The notes: generated from the sequence alone by a model not told the origin. 64,000 nucleotides of DNA from Bacteroidota bacterium (GCA_018266915.1 JAFDZM010000022.1:1-64000), one strand, 5' to 3'; positions 1 to 8,930 are shown, numbered from the stretch's first letter. Numbers and translations are program-made.

Positions 1-358
1 TTGGTTTTGAAAAACAGATAGCCATATTTCCAACCTGAATAGCCGGCATTTCGATACAAGTATTTCCATACAATGTATACGTTGTTGCATGTGTCCAATC
101 TGGAAATAATCGCTTGCTCCAATCGTGTGATGCTTTTTGGCCAACACTTTGCGTAGTAAGCTTGGGATTGTTAGATACTGCCTTGTAAACACTATCGTAC
201 CAATGTTTAGCTTGGCTTATTAACGGGTCAGTTGAAATATTAACAGGGGTTTTTTCTTGCCTGTCCTTTCTACAGCTATCGATCACAGTGATGGTACTAA
301 TTAGCATCAGTACTATGATCATCCTGATAAGCAAAGGTTTAAGATAAAATACTTTCAT
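1..358 (-). CDS. Partial lipoprotein of unknown function (5' part only)
   Basis: An open frame runs from an ATG at 358-356 off the left edge, giving about 119 residues without a stop. The N-terminus has basic residues, a hydrophobic stretch (roughly residues 9-26) and a Cys preceded by I-D-S, so a type II lipoprotein signal is likely, with a charged stretch after the Cys. I do not recognise the mature part; it contains a Trp/Tyr-rich segment (KHWYDSVYKAV) and looks like a Bacteroidota surface or periplasmic lipoprotein. It lies downstream of the GMC dehydrogenase operon on the same strand, but the terminator at 460-488 separates them, so it is probably transcribed on its own. Family and C-terminus are unknown because the window ends. 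Confidence 0.6.
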   Translation of the reverse strand, partial: MKVFYLKPLLIRMIIVLMLISTITVIDSCRKDRQEKTPVNISTDPLISQAKHWYDSVYKAVSNNPKLTTQSVGQKASHDWSKRLFPDWTHATTYTLYGNTCIEMPAIQVGNMAICFSKP

Positions 359-459
359 AGGGCATATAAAGTTTAAATATTGCTTCAAATAGAGGAAGTA
401 GTATTTAAGCTATCAACCCGTTTTTTCACGGTATTTGTATAGGTGTTTTACACAAAACA

Positions 460-488
460 AAATGCCCCAATTTTTAGTCGGGGCATTT
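460..488 (-). terminator. Intrinsic terminator after the GMC dehydrogenase operon
   Basis: A perfect 9-bp stem (arms 460-468 and 480-488, AAATGCCCC/GGGGCATTT) with an 11-nt loop begins 5 bp beyond the stop of the subunit 3 gene. On the minus strand the stem runs into TTTTGTTTTG, a U-rich tail. It separates this operon from the lipoprotein gene at 1-358. Confidence 0.8.
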
Positions 489-492
489 TTAT

Positions 493-1173
493 TTATGCTT
501 TTGTAGGAAAGCTAATACATTCTTTCAGTTCTTTTTCGGTGTACGCCATATTGTATTGTTTCAATACATCATCCGGCACGCCATTCCATTGGTTTGGCGC
601 ATTACCCTTGTAACCAACATCTTTTACGCCCATCTCTGTAGTGTAAAAGCCAGTAGCGGTCAGGTTGCGCATCAGATTAAAGAAGGCTACGCCTTGTTGC
701 ATTTCGGGCTTTGCTTTTTTAGGCCAGGCAATCTCGTCAACCATTTCCATTTGCTGGGTGTGGTTGCAATCCTTAAAAGCCTTGTCGTAACGTGTCAGGC
801 AGTGCATATCCAGCCAGCGCAAGCCGCCTCGCATTGGTGTTTGATGTTCAGGCATATCTTTTACTATGAACTCAATAAAATCAGGCACTTTAGCATCCGA
901 CGCGCTGCCACTTACATCATCTTTAGGGATAATAATATCGCCTAAAATGGTAATGGTTGCCATTTCATTGTCATTGAAAAACTTAGGCGCTTCGCGTAAT
1001 TGCTTGTTCACCAGCTTTTCTTCGGCCATGCGGTCCGACTCATCCGGTCCTTTAGCATCTTTATTTTCGGTATTCTCGGCACCCTCTTTTGCAGGCTGCT
1101 TGCAGGCATCCAGCAAAACCGAGGTAGATATACCACCAACGATCAGGGCTTTAAGGGAATCTCTTCTATCCAT
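493..1173 (-). CDS. Gluconate 2-dehydrogenase subunit 3 family protein
   Basis: This 226-aa protein has the signature of the small (gamma/subunit 3) partner of membrane-bound FAD sugar dehydrogenases. The N-terminus MDRRDSLKAL is twin-arginine-like (two Arg before a hydrophobic stretch) and LLDAC at about 20-24 resembles a lipobox, as is common for this family in Bacteroidota. A low-complexity acidic linker follows (about 25-50), then the family domain with FFNDNEMATITILGDIIIP. Family knowledge: subunit 3 helps export or stabilise the flavoprotein and is not itself the catalyst. It starts 10 bp after the GMC gene ends, so the two form one operon. A cytochrome c subunit, found in the three-subunit enzymes, is absent from the window. 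The substrate cannot be told from sequence. Confidence 0.88.
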   Translation of the reverse strand: MDRRDSLKALIVGGISTSVLLDACKQPAKEGAENTENKDAKGPDESDRMAEEKLVNKQLREAPKFFNDNEMATITILGDIIIPKDDVSGSASDAKVPDFIEFIVKDMPEHQTPMRGGLRWLDMHCLTRYDKAFKDCNHTQQMEMVDEIAWPKKAKPEMQQGVAFFNLMRNLTATGFYTTEMGVKDVGYKGNAPNQWNGVPDDVLKQYNMAYTEKELKECISFPTKA

Positions 1174-1183
1174 GATAACAGAA

Positions 1184-2923
1184 TTAAATATTTTGTTTCT
1201 TCATTTGGTCAACTATATACTCCGATGCACGCATTGAAAGCGCCAGTATCGTCCAGGTGATATTTTTATCCGCCTGCGATACAAACTGCCCCCCATCCAC
1301 GCAGAACAGATTTTTCACATCGTGCGACTGGCTGTATTTATTCAAAGGCGATTTTTTAGCATCGTTACCCATACGCACAGTACCAGCCTCATGAATAATA
1401 TTGCCAGGATTGTGCAAACCGTAATTATTATGCGGACCGTCATCTCCACCCCAGGTAACCACAGCACCCATGCTATGCAATATTTCTTTGAAGGTTTCCT
1501 TCATGTGCTTAGCCTGGTTAATTTCGTAATCCGTCCATTTGGTATGGAAACGCAGTACCGGGATACCATATTTATCTACTACGTCCGGGTCGATCTCGCA
1601 ATAGCTGTCCTCGCGGGCAATACCCTCACCCCTGCCGGCCATACCTACGTGTGCACCGAAGAAATAACGGTAGTCTTCTTTCAATGAAGCACCATAACCG
1701 CCGGCTTCTTTTTGTTTACCGTGAATTTTGAACATGCCGTTCAGATTCTGAATATCCCAGTTAAAACCGTACAATGGCATACCGAAACCGCCACCATATT
1801 CGATGTGATAACCCCGAGGGAAATCCAATTTCTTATTATCCAGCCACCAAGGGGTATACACGTGCATACCGCCTACACCGTCTTCATTATAACGTTTACG
1901 GTCAAATAACTCAGGAATGATACCACCCATGTCCGCCCCGGTTGAGTCGTGCAGATATTTACCTACCACACCGCTTGAATTACCGATGCCATTAGGGTAA
2001 CGGCTTGATTTAGAGTTCAGCATCAAACGCGCGCTTTCGCAGGCGCTGGCAGCTAATATTACTGTACGCCCAAATACCTGGTACTCTTGCATATCAGCTT
2101 TGTTCACGTACGAAACGCCTGTAGCCAAACCATCGCGATTGGTTAATACTTCGCGAGCCATAGCATTCACCACCAGGTCAACATTGCCTGTAGCAACTGC
2201 TGGTTTTACCAGTACTGACGAAGATGAAAAGTCGCCATAAATTTTACAGCTGCGACCGCATTGGGCACAATAGAAACATGCCTCGCGGTCTTTATTGATC
2301 TTCTTGGTCAATATGGATAAACGCGAAGGTATTACCGGGATATTAATATTACCAGCAGCTTTCTTTATAAATAACTCGTGCAAGCGTGGTTTTGGCGGAG
2401 GCAGGAACAAACCATCCGGGTCGTTATATAAACCTTCGTTGGTACCAAATACACCGATCAGCTTATCTATTTTATCGTAGTAAGGTTTTACATCCTCATA
2501 ACTGATCGGCCAGTCATCACCCAACCCGTCTATGCTGCGGCGTTTAAAGTCATTCGGCCCAAAACGCAATGAGATACGTCCCCAGTGATTGGTACGACCG
2601 CCCACCATACGTGCGCGCCACCACTCCCAGTTGCTTCCGTCTTTTTGGGTATATGGCTCGCCATCAATTTCCCAGCCCCAGTAGCAGCCATCAAAGTCGC
2701 CAAACGGTCGGAACTTTGTGCTGGCGCCACGGCGCGGAGATTCCCATGGCTGTTTTAATTGGGATGAATTTTCGCGGGGGTCGTAATTTGGACCTGCTTC
2801 AAGCAAGCAAACTTTTAAACCTGCATTAGCTAAAACATACGCGGCCATACCGCCGCCGGCACCCGAACCAACGATAATGGCATCGTATTTTTTCGGTTGC
2901 TTCTTGATCTGGATATCGTCCAT
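1184..2923 (-). CDS. GMC family FAD-dependent oxidoreductase
   Basis: This 579-aa flavoprotein of the glucose-methanol-choline family oxidises an alcohol or sugar hydroxyl and passes electrons to an acceptor. Visible features: the FAD Rossmann motif GSGAGGG (about 19-25), LLEAG closing the first beta-alpha-beta unit (40-44), MVGGRTNHWG (106-115), and a C-terminal GMC domain with HEAGTVRMG (His about 511) and DKNITW (Asn about 554), matching the family's catalytic His/Asn pair. Four Cys at about 216, 219, 222 and 226 (CFYCAQCGRSC) resemble the [3Fe-4S] ligand region of bacterial FAD glucose/fructose dehydrogenases, which points to electron transfer rather than O2 use. No signal peptide of its own is seen, so export with the Tat-like subunit 3 is likely. 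First gene of the pair; substrate unknown. Confidence 0.92.
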   Translation of the reverse strand: MDDIQIKKQPKKYDAIIVGSGAGGGMAAYVLANAGLKVCLLEAGPNYDPRENSSQLKQPWESPRRGASTKFRPFGDFDGCYWGWEIDGEPYTQKDGSNWEWWRARMVGGRTNHWGRISLRFGPNDFKRRSIDGLGDDWPISYEDVKPYYDKIDKLIGVFGTNEGLYNDPDGLFLPPPKPRLHELFIKKAAGNINIPVIPSRLSILTKKINKDREACFYCAQCGRSCKIYGDFSSSSVLVKPAVATGNVDLVVNAMAREVLTNRDGLATGVSYVNKADMQEYQVFGRTVILAASACESARLMLNSKSSRYPNGIGNSSGVVGKYLHDSTGADMGGIIPELFDRKRYNEDGVGGMHVYTPWWLDNKKLDFPRGYHIEYGGGFGMPLYGFNWDIQNLNGMFKIHGKQKEAGGYGASLKEDYRYFFGAHVGMAGRGEGIAREDSYCEIDPDVVDKYGIPVLRFHTKWTDYEINQAKHMKETFKEILHSMGAVVTWGGDDGPHNNYGLHNPGNIIHEAGTVRMGNDAKKSPLNKYSQSHDVKNLFCVDGGQFVSQADKNITWTILALSMRASEYIVDQMKKQNI

Positions 2924-2967
2924 TAAAATGAATTATTAAAAGGGTATTCTGTAAAAAGTGGCAGCAA

Positions 2968-2998
2968 CAAATCTAATATTTGATTTCCGTTTTAAAAA
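2968..2998 (-). promoter_or_regulatory. Candidate promoter of the GMC operon
   Basis: On the minus strand TAGATTTG (2975-2968) fits the Bacteroidota -7 box TAnnTTTG. It is preceded at 19-nt spacing by TTTT (2998-2995) in place of the preferred TTTG. The box lies about 45 nt upstream of the GMC start codon. Confidence 0.4.
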
Positions 2999-3033
2999 CC
3001 CTGTTTTCGCCACTTTTGTATTTAATTTGTTAC

Positions 3034-3954
3034 TTAAATCATGCTGTTCCGCTTCACCAGGTAAGCCTTAAGTATATGGTTATAGCCATCGTGAATATTA
3101 GCGTCGACCAGGTCGATATGGTATTGCGCACATTTCAATTCCAATTGGTGGCGGTAACTATCCAGGTTTGAACGGTATGCCTCGCGGATCTTATTCGGAT
3201 GGACTTTAATCTCCGCTCCGCTTTCGATATCTACGAAATGATGCGGGCGGTTATCGAAATCGAAATCAAGCTCTTTGTGGCGGTCGTTCACATTAAATAT
3301 AACGACTTCGTGCTTGTTATATTTCAAATGCTGGATAGCAGCAAATAAGGATTGTAGTTTCTCTTCGGTATAATTATTCTCCAGCATATCGCTGAAGATG
3401 ATGATCATAGAGCGCTGGTGAACTTCTTCAGCTATATGATGTAATACACCGGTAATATTGGTCGTCGCATTCTTTTTAGGCTGATTGTAAACTTTTTCCA
3501 GTTCGGCAAACAGATAAAAAAGGTGTTTGGAGGTCGACCGTGCTGCGCTGATCCAATCGATTTTATCAGAGAACAAACAAAGCCCAAAAGCATCTCTTTG
3601 TTTCTTGAAAAGATAAGCCAGGGAAGCCACTGAATAGATAGAAAATTGCAGCTTATCCATCCCCTTCTCAGGGTAATTCATGGATGATGAAGTATCTAGT
3701 AGCAGATAGCAACGGAGATTTGTTTCCTCCTCAAACTGCTTCACAAATAATTTATCTGTGCGAGCTAATAACTTCCAATCGATGTTTTTCACTGATTCGC
3801 CATTGTTATACAGGCGATGCTCAGCAAACTCTACAGAAAAGCCATGAAAAGGGCTTTGGTGCAGGCCGGTTATAAATCCCTCCACTACCTGCCGGGCCAG
3901 CAGTTCCAGATTGGCCAGGTGGCGTATTTCCTGTTCATCACTTAGTTTGGGCAT
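3034..3954 (-). CDS. DUF58 domain-containing protein (vWA-like)
   Basis: This 306-aa protein has the DUF58 core: an N-terminal LARQVVEGFITGLHQSPFHG segment, then the hallmark NIDWKLLARTDKLFVKQFEE (about 58-77) and LLLDTSSSMNYP, a MIDAS-like DxSxS site (about 88-92). Such proteins usually accompany a MoxR-type AAA+ ATPase and are thought to help assemble or activate envelope or metallo-enzyme complexes. No MoxR gene is beside it here: the upstream neighbour is trxA, separated by a terminator and a long inverted repeat, so it is probably transcribed alone. Cytosolic, as no signal peptide or membrane segment is visible. The family call is firm; the role is not. Confidence 0.88.
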   Translation of the reverse strand: MPKLSDEQEIRHLANLELLARQVVEGFITGLHQSPFHGFSVEFAEHRLYNNGESVKNIDWKLLARTDKLFVKQFEEETNLRCYLLLDTSSSMNYPEKGMDKLQFSIYSVASLAYLFKKQRDAFGLCLFSDKIDWISAARSTSKHLFYLFAELEKVYNQPKKNATTNITGVLHHIAEEVHQRSMIIIFSDMLENNYTEEKLQSLFAAIQHLKYNKHEVVIFNVNDRHKELDFDFDNRPHHFVDIESGAEIKVHPNKIREAYRSNLDSYRHQLELKCAQYHIDLVDANIHDGYNHILKAYLVKRNSMI

Positions 3955-3993
3955 ACTGCTAATGTAGCTAACAGATTGGTGTATTCAAACAAA

Positions 3994-4055
3994 AACACGA
4001 TTTAAAGATTTATAGGATCAAATCATGGTAATCGTATAAATCTTTAAATCGTGTT
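3994..4055. repeat. Perfect 21-bp inverted repeat
   Basis: Arms 3994-4014 and 4035-4055 are exact reverse complements (21 of 21) around a 20-nt loop. It lies between the trxA terminator and the DUF58 start codon. On the minus strand the stem is followed by TTTGTTTG, so it could act as a second terminator, but the AT-rich stem and long loop differ from the neighbouring GC-rich terminator. Confidence 0.8.
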
Positions 4056-4059
4056 CAAA

Positions 4060-4095
4060 AAATAGGCCATCTCAGAATCTGAGACGGCCTATTTT
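4060..4095 (-). terminator. Intrinsic terminator of trxA
   Basis: AAATAGGCC (left) pairs with GGCCTATTT (right), and an inner TCTCAG/CTGAGA stem closes on a 3-nt loop; the whole is interrupted by a single A-C mismatch. On the minus strand it ends in a T-rich run. It lies 19 bp past the trxA stop. Confidence 0.8.
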
Positions 4096-4113
4096 ATACT
4101 GGTTGAATATATA

Positions 4114-4434
4114 TTATACTAACTGTTTATCTAACTTACCGGCAAGTATCGATTTTGGCACTGCGCCGATCTGTTTATCAACGATCTCACCTTTGTTGAA
4201 ATATAACAAAGCAGGGATATTACGGATACCGAATTTCATCGAGATGCCTGGGTTATTGTCAACATTTACTTTGCCAACAACAGCCTTACCGCTATATTCT
4301 TTCGCTATTTCTTCAACTACCGGACCAACCATGCGACAAGGACCGCACCATTCTGCCCAAAAGTCAATTAACACCGGTTTATCTGCTTTGAGAACTAGTT
4401 CTTCAAAGTTTGCATCAGTTATTTCTAAAGCCAT
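4114..4434 (-). CDS. trxA: Thioredoxin
   Basis: This 106-aa classical single-domain thioredoxin is a cytosolic disulfide reductase, re-reduced by thioredoxin reductase. The active site WCGPC is at residues 29-33, within DFWAEWCGPCRMVGP. The cis-proline loop NIPALLYF (about 73-80) and the buried Asp of LIDFWAEW are present. The length is standard, and no signal peptide is seen, which argues against a periplasmic TlpA/ResA-like protein. It is transcribed alone, with its own -7 box upstream and a strong terminator downstream. Confidence 0.95.
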   Translation of the reverse strand: MALEITDANFEELVLKADKPVLIDFWAEWCGPCRMVGPVVEEIAKEYSGKAVVGKVNVDNNPGISMKFGIRNIPALLYFNKGEIVDKQIGAVPKSILAGKLDKQLV

Positions 4435-4741
4435 GATTTTTTAAATTTAAATTATTTACAAATATATACTATTCAAATTGCTTGCCACAAGTGTACCTAT
4501 GACAATGTGACAATCATATTATGTACGTATGACACATTAACTTATGGGTGACAATAAATGTAGTCTTAATGGCAGTTAAGCTCAAATTATTTTATTAACA
4601 ATGGCTTGGCAATTCACAATCTGTGTAGTGAATTATTTGTGCCCATAACCGATTGATTGAAAATCAAATGGTTAATAATGACACCTACTTTATTCCTATA
4701 TTGATTTCGATTTAATATGCTTTTTAAGATATAATAAAAAC
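4435..4741. other. 307-bp AT-rich spacer between trxA and an orphan gene
   Basis: This spacer separates two divergent genes. Apart from the trxA -7 box at 4459-4466 I see no RNA gene, long inverted repeat or convincing promoter for the plus-strand gene at 4742. The composition is clearly AT-rich compared with flanking coding sequence. Confidence 0.5.
4459..4490 (-). promoter_or_regulatory. Candidate trxA promoter
   Basis: TATATTTG on the minus strand (4466-4459) matches the TAnnTTTG -7 box, and a TTG (4490-4488) lies 21 nt upstream. The predicted leader to the trxA ATG at 4434 is about 20 nt. Confidence 0.5.
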
Positions 4742-5077
4742 ATGACCATAAGACAAGCTTACGGTATCGAATTCACTAAAATAATCGACCTTAATAGCAA
4801 ACCTTATTACTGGGCTGTTACCAAAATTCCTGAAAACTATGATATTGCAAGTCATATATCTGTCAGCGACAGCTATTTGACTCAAGACCAAATCAATGAG
4901 TTAACTAAAGCTATAAACGGGATTCCTATACAAGAAGAGTGGGGAGAAATTATGGGATCCACCCTAACTATTTATCCAAGTGACGGAACTGTCCAGATTA
5001 ACTATACGAATAGAAGAATCCCAATACAAGATTTTAAGCAATTACTGCAAGAGTGGCTTATATTTATTAATTCATAA
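4742..5077 (+). CDS. Orphan hypothetical protein, 111 aa
   Basis: An uninterrupted frame with normal amino-acid composition encodes a soluble acidic protein with no signal peptide, membrane segment or known motif. The start ATG follows an A-rich stretch typical of translation starts in this phylum. The C-terminal segment (IPIQDFKQLLQEWLIFINS) looks like an amphipathic helix after a beta-rich middle (TLTIYPSDGTVQINYT). It is the only plus-strand gene between trxA and tamB. Such isolated small soluble proteins are sometimes immunity-like, but nothing here proves that. Function unknown. Confidence 0.6.
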   Translation: MTIRQAYGIEFTKIIDLNSKPYYWAVTKIPENYDIASHISVSDSYLTQDQINELTKAINGIPIQEEWGEIMGSTLTIYPSDGTVQINYTNRRIPIQDFKQLLQEWLIFINS

Positions 5078-5208
5078 AATTTCGTCCTGGCCTTTGTTGG
5101 CCTAGGAAGTATGTAGGCTCCAGACAACATCAAACATTGGCAAGGAATAATACATTTATCAACACTTCGATTTAGCTTTAACTCCTTCCCATGTCGAGCC
5201 AGTTACCT

Positions 5209-5334
5209 TTAGGTTTCTGTTTCCGCAATTCTCGGGTCAATCTCCTTCAAAAAATCATCATCATCCCAAACTTCCTTGTCTCTGGGTGACAAATCTTTGT
5301 CAAACTGATGACTAGATGTGTTTTGACGACTCAT
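5209..5334 (-). CDS. Possible small protein, 41 aa
   Basis: A short frame begins with ATG at 5334, 11 bp beyond the dnaE stop on the same strand, and ends with TAA at 5209-5211. The product is highly charged (VWDDDDFLKEIDPRIAE) and has no membrane segment. It may be translated from the dnaE transcript. Length alone cannot prove it is real; conservation would decide. Confidence 0.35.
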   Translation of the reverse strand: MSRQNTSSHQFDKDLSPRDKEVWDDDDFLKEIDPRIAETET

Positions 5335-5345
5335 TTTTAAGACAC

Positions 5346-8300
5346 CTACTTCAGCATCGGCTCCGCATGCGTTAAACTGTGTATCTCAGCCATCAGGTCA
5401 TCGCTTGGATTTACCTTGAAAGTTTTGCTTGGCAACTCAATCAGCAGCGACTCTTCCATATCCCTCACCATGAACCGCAGGGTACAATTTTTAACAGGAT
5501 ATTTTTGATTATTCTCTTCAACAATCTGCTCCAGGTTGCTCATTAAGCCATCGTTCAGTGCATTCAAATCAATACAAACGGTTACAGATTTGGTCAGTTT
5601 GTCACGCATTTCGGATAACAAAGACATGGTAGCAATACGCAAATCCCAGTTATCTTTCTGCCTGAATTTTTCTTCGATGTTTCCTTTGATATGCAGGAAG
5701 TAACCATCAACCAGCAGGTTCCTGAATTTCACATAATCCTCACCAAACAAGGCAAACTCATAGGAATCATTGTAGCCTTCAAGTTTAAATGTACCGAACG
5801 GTTTCCCGGTTTTGGTCATTTTGTGCTGAACACTTGAAACGAGTCCGCCTATGCTTAACTCTCCTTTTTTGCGAAGTTCGGCAAAAGCTGCTTTGATATC
5901 ATCTCCACCTTCACCTGAACGGGCCTTTTGCATGTTGTTCAGATCGGATACTGTTGCATTGCAATAGCGCTGTAATTCCAGTTTATAGTTATCCAGCGGG
6001 TGACCGGTTAGGTAAATGCCGATCACATCTTTTTCATACTTCAGTTTTTCTATCAACGGCCATTCTTCACACTCCGGCATAGGGGGTTCGGGGATGTAAG
6101 AAGCTACTGATCCACCAAAAAGAGATGACTGCGAACTGCTCTGCGTATTCTGATAGTCAACACCATATTTGCTCAAGCGCTCAACACCGGTAAGGATACC
6201 ATTCTCTGTTTTGGCGAAAAACTGGGATCGGTTCAGGTTAAACCCGTCAAAAGCACCGCTATAAACCAGGTTTTCGTAAGATTTTTTATTTACTGAACGT
6301 GAATTTGATCGCCTTGCAAAATCATATACTGATTGGTATGGGCCGTTCCTTTCACGTTCTTCTATAATGCTTTCAATAGCCTTTTCACCTACACCTTTAA
6401 CGCCTGTCAAACCAAAACGAACTTCTCCTTTTTTGTTTACAGAGAATGCCATGTCCGACTCGTTAATATCCGGACCAAGTACAGGCACACCCATGCGGCG
6501 GCATTCCTCCATAAAGAAGGAAATCTTTTCTATCGAGTTCTGGTTATTTAATACCGCCGCCATGTATTCTGCGGGATAATGCGCTTTAAGGAAGGCTGTC
6601 TGGTATGCTACAAACGCATAACAGGTGGAATGCGATTTGTTGAATGCATATTGCGCAAAAGCTTTCCAGTCGGTCCATATCTTGGTCAACTTATCTTTAG
6701 GGTGACCTTTGGCTATGGCTCCATCCATAAACTGTGCCTCCATCTTATTCAGCACCTCTATCTGCTTCTTACCCATTGCTTTACGCAACACGTCGGCATC
6801 GCCTTTGCTAAAGCCTGCCAGTTTCTGCGATAAAAGCATCACCTGTTCCTGGTATACGGTAATACCATAGGTTTCGCCCAGGTACTCCTCCATATCATCC
6901 AGGTCAAAAGTGATCGGCTCGCGGCCATGCTTACGGCTGATGAAGTTAGGGATGTACTCTATCGGTCCCGGACGGTAAAGAGCATTCATCGCGATCAAGT
7001 CCTCAAACTTATCCGGCTTCAGATCGCGCAGGTACATTTGCATCCCGTCACTTTCAAACTGGAACGTACCGTTGGTATCTCCGCGCTGATAAAGTGCAAA
7101 GGTTTCCGCATCATCCAGCGGTATATAATCTATGTCGATCTCGACGCCATGATTTTGTTTGATCAGCCGCAGCGCATCTTTAATAATGGTCAGGGTTTTA
7201 AGACCCAAAAAGTCCATCTTGATAACACCCGCATCCTCAATCACACGACCGTCGAACTGTGTTACCAGCAAATCAGAGTCTTTCGCAGTAGCAACCGGAA
7301 CAATATTGGTCAGGTCATCCGGCGCGATAATGATACCCGCGGCGTGTACACCTGTGTTTCGTACCGAGCCTTCCAGTTTTTCCGCTTCGCGCAATACGGT
7401 ACCTTTCAGGCCGGGGTCCTTATAAATATCTTGTAGTTCAGGCACCTGGTCGATTGCCTGGCGCAGGGTAATACCCAAAGTTTCCGGCACGAGCTTTTTC
7501 AGAGCGCTCACTTCGGATAATGGCATATCCAGCACACGGCCCACATCCTGAATACTGGTACGTGCAGCCATAGAACCATAGGTGATGATCTGCGCTACCT
7601 GGTTTTTGCCGTATTTATCTACTACATAGTCGATCACACGCTGACGCCCGGAGTCGTCAAAGTCCGTATCAATATCGGGCATCGACTTACGGTCGGGGTT
7701 CAGGAACCTTTCGAAAAGCAGGTTGTATTTTATCGGGTCGATGTTGGTGATACCTATACAATAGGCCACCACCGACCCTGCCGCCGAACCACGACCCGGG
7801 CCGATAAATACGCCCATATCACGGCCAGCCTTAATAAAGTCAGCCACGATGAGGAAGTATCCCGCAAAACCCATTGTGCGTATAGTAAACAGCTCGAAGT
7901 TCAGACGTTCCTCTACCTCCGGTGTGATGTCTTTATATCGCTCCTTCGCACCCATAAAGGTCAGGTGCTTCAGGTATTCCCATTGGTTCAGGGTATCTGC
8001 GTCAGGGGTGTTATGTATCTTAAATTCTTCAGGGATAACGAAGTTGGGAAGCATGATATCACGCTTCAGTTTCAATACCTCTACTTTATCTACGATCTCA
8101 TTGGTGTTATCCAATGATTCAGGGAGATCATGGAACAGTTTGCCCATTTCGGCCTGCGTTTTAAAGTAGAACTGGTCGTTCGGGAAACCAAAACGATAGC
8201 CTTTGCCGCCTTCCTCGTCTGTTGCGATTGGCGTGCTTTGCATATCGCCCGTGTTCACACAAAGCAAAATATCATGTGCATTGGCATCCTGCTGATCCAC

Positions 8301-8930
8301 GTAGTGTGAATCGTTAGAGCAGATCACCTTTACATTGTGTTTTTTGGCGAATTTCAGCAAAACTTCGTTTACTATATTCTGCTCAGGAATATCGTGGCGT
8401 TGTAATTCGATATAATAATCCTCGCCAAAAAGATCGAGCCACCATTTGAATTCTTCCTCCGCCTTCTCCTCGCCTTCTCTCAGTATCGCTTGCGGAACGG
8501 AAGCACCGATACAACAGGTAGTAGCGATTAATCCTTTATGATATTTTACGATAAGCTCCTTGTCAATACGGGGCCATTTGCTGTAAAGACCCTCCATATA
8601 ACCCAGTGAGCAGAGTTTTACCAGGTTACGGTAACCTTCAGCATTTTTTGCCAGCAATAATTGATGGCAACGAACATCTTTTTTCTCCTTGGTAAACTGT
8701 TTGATATGACGATCGTTCACTACATAAAACTCGCAGCCTACAATAGGCTTTACGTTATGCTTACCAGCCTCGGCCACAAACTTGAACACCCCGAACATAT
8801 TCCCATGGTCAGTAATGGCCAGGGCCTTCATGCCATCAGCAGCGGCTTTTTTATACAGCTTGGAGATGTCGGCAGCACCGTCTAACAGGGAGAATTGGGT
8901 ATGTACGTGTAAGTGTGAAAAATCTGGCAT
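5346..8930 (-). CDS. dnaE: DNA polymerase III subunit alpha
   Basis: The replicative C-family polymerase, 1194 aa, acting in the replisome with the beta clamp. Order: PHP domain at the N-terminus (HLHVHTQFSLLDG, 7-19; DHGNMFG; NDSHYV), polymerase core with GPGRGSAAGS (377-386) and the catalytic PDIDTDF (418-424, metal-binding Asp), fingers, a helix-hairpin-helix region (FGLTGVKGVGEKA), and a C-terminal OB fold (GGLVSSVQHKMTKTGK). The length is close to DnaE1 of other bacteria. There is no exonuclease insertion, so it is not PolC. It is divergent from tamB with a 277-bp spacer. Confidence 0.97.
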   Translation of the reverse strand: MPDFSHLHVHTQFSLLDGAADISKLYKKAAADGMKALAITDHGNMFGVFKFVAEAGKHNVKPIVGCEFYVVNDRHIKQFTKEKKDVRCHQLLLAKNAEGYRNLVKLCSLGYMEGLYSKWPRIDKELIVKYHKGLIATTCCIGASVPQAILREGEEKAEEEFKWWLDLFGEDYYIELQRHDIPEQNIVNEVLLKFAKKHNVKVICSNDSHYVDQQDANAHDILLCVNTGDMQSTPIATDEEGGKGYRFGFPNDQFYFKTQAEMGKLFHDLPESLDNTNEIVDKVEVLKLKRDIMLPNFVIPEEFKIHNTPDADTLNQWEYLKHLTFMGAKERYKDITPEVEERLNFELFTIRTMGFAGYFLIVADFIKAGRDMGVFIGPGRGSAAGSVVAYCIGITNIDPIKYNLLFERFLNPDRKSMPDIDTDFDDSGRQRVIDYVVDKYGKNQVAQIITYGSMAARTSIQDVGRVLDMPLSEVSALKKLVPETLGITLRQAIDQVPELQDIYKDPGLKGTVLREAEKLEGSVRNTGVHAAGIIIAPDDLTNIVPVATAKDSDLLVTQFDGRVIEDAGVIKMDFLGLKTLTIIKDALRLIKQNHGVEIDIDYIPLDDAETFALYQRGDTNGTFQFESDGMQMYLRDLKPDKFEDLIAMNALYRPGPIEYIPNFISRKHGREPITFDLDDMEEYLGETYGITVYQEQVMLLSQKLAGFSKGDADVLRKAMGKKQIEVLNKMEAQFMDGAIAKGHPKDKLTKIWTDWKAFAQYAFNKSHSTCYAFVAYQTAFLKAHYPAEYMAAVLNNQNSIEKISFFMEECRRMGVPVLGPDINESDMAFSVNKKGEVRFGLTGVKGVGEKAIESIIEERERNGPYQSVYDFARRSNSRSVNKKSYENLVYSGAFDGFNLNRSQFFAKTENGILTGVERLSKYGVDYQNTQSSSQSSLFGGSVASYIPEPPMPECEEWPLIEKLKYEKDVIGIYLTGHPLDNYKLELQRYCNATVSDLNNMQKARSGEGGDDIKAAFAELRKKGELSIGGLVSSVQHKMTKTGKPFGTFKLEGYNDSYEFALFGEDYVKFRNLLVDGYFLHIKGNIEEKFRQKDNWDLRIATMSLLSEMRDKLTKSVTVCIDLNALNDGLMSNLEQIVEENNQKYPVKNCTLRFMVRDMEESLLIELPSKTFKVNPSDDLMAEIHSLTHAEPMLK

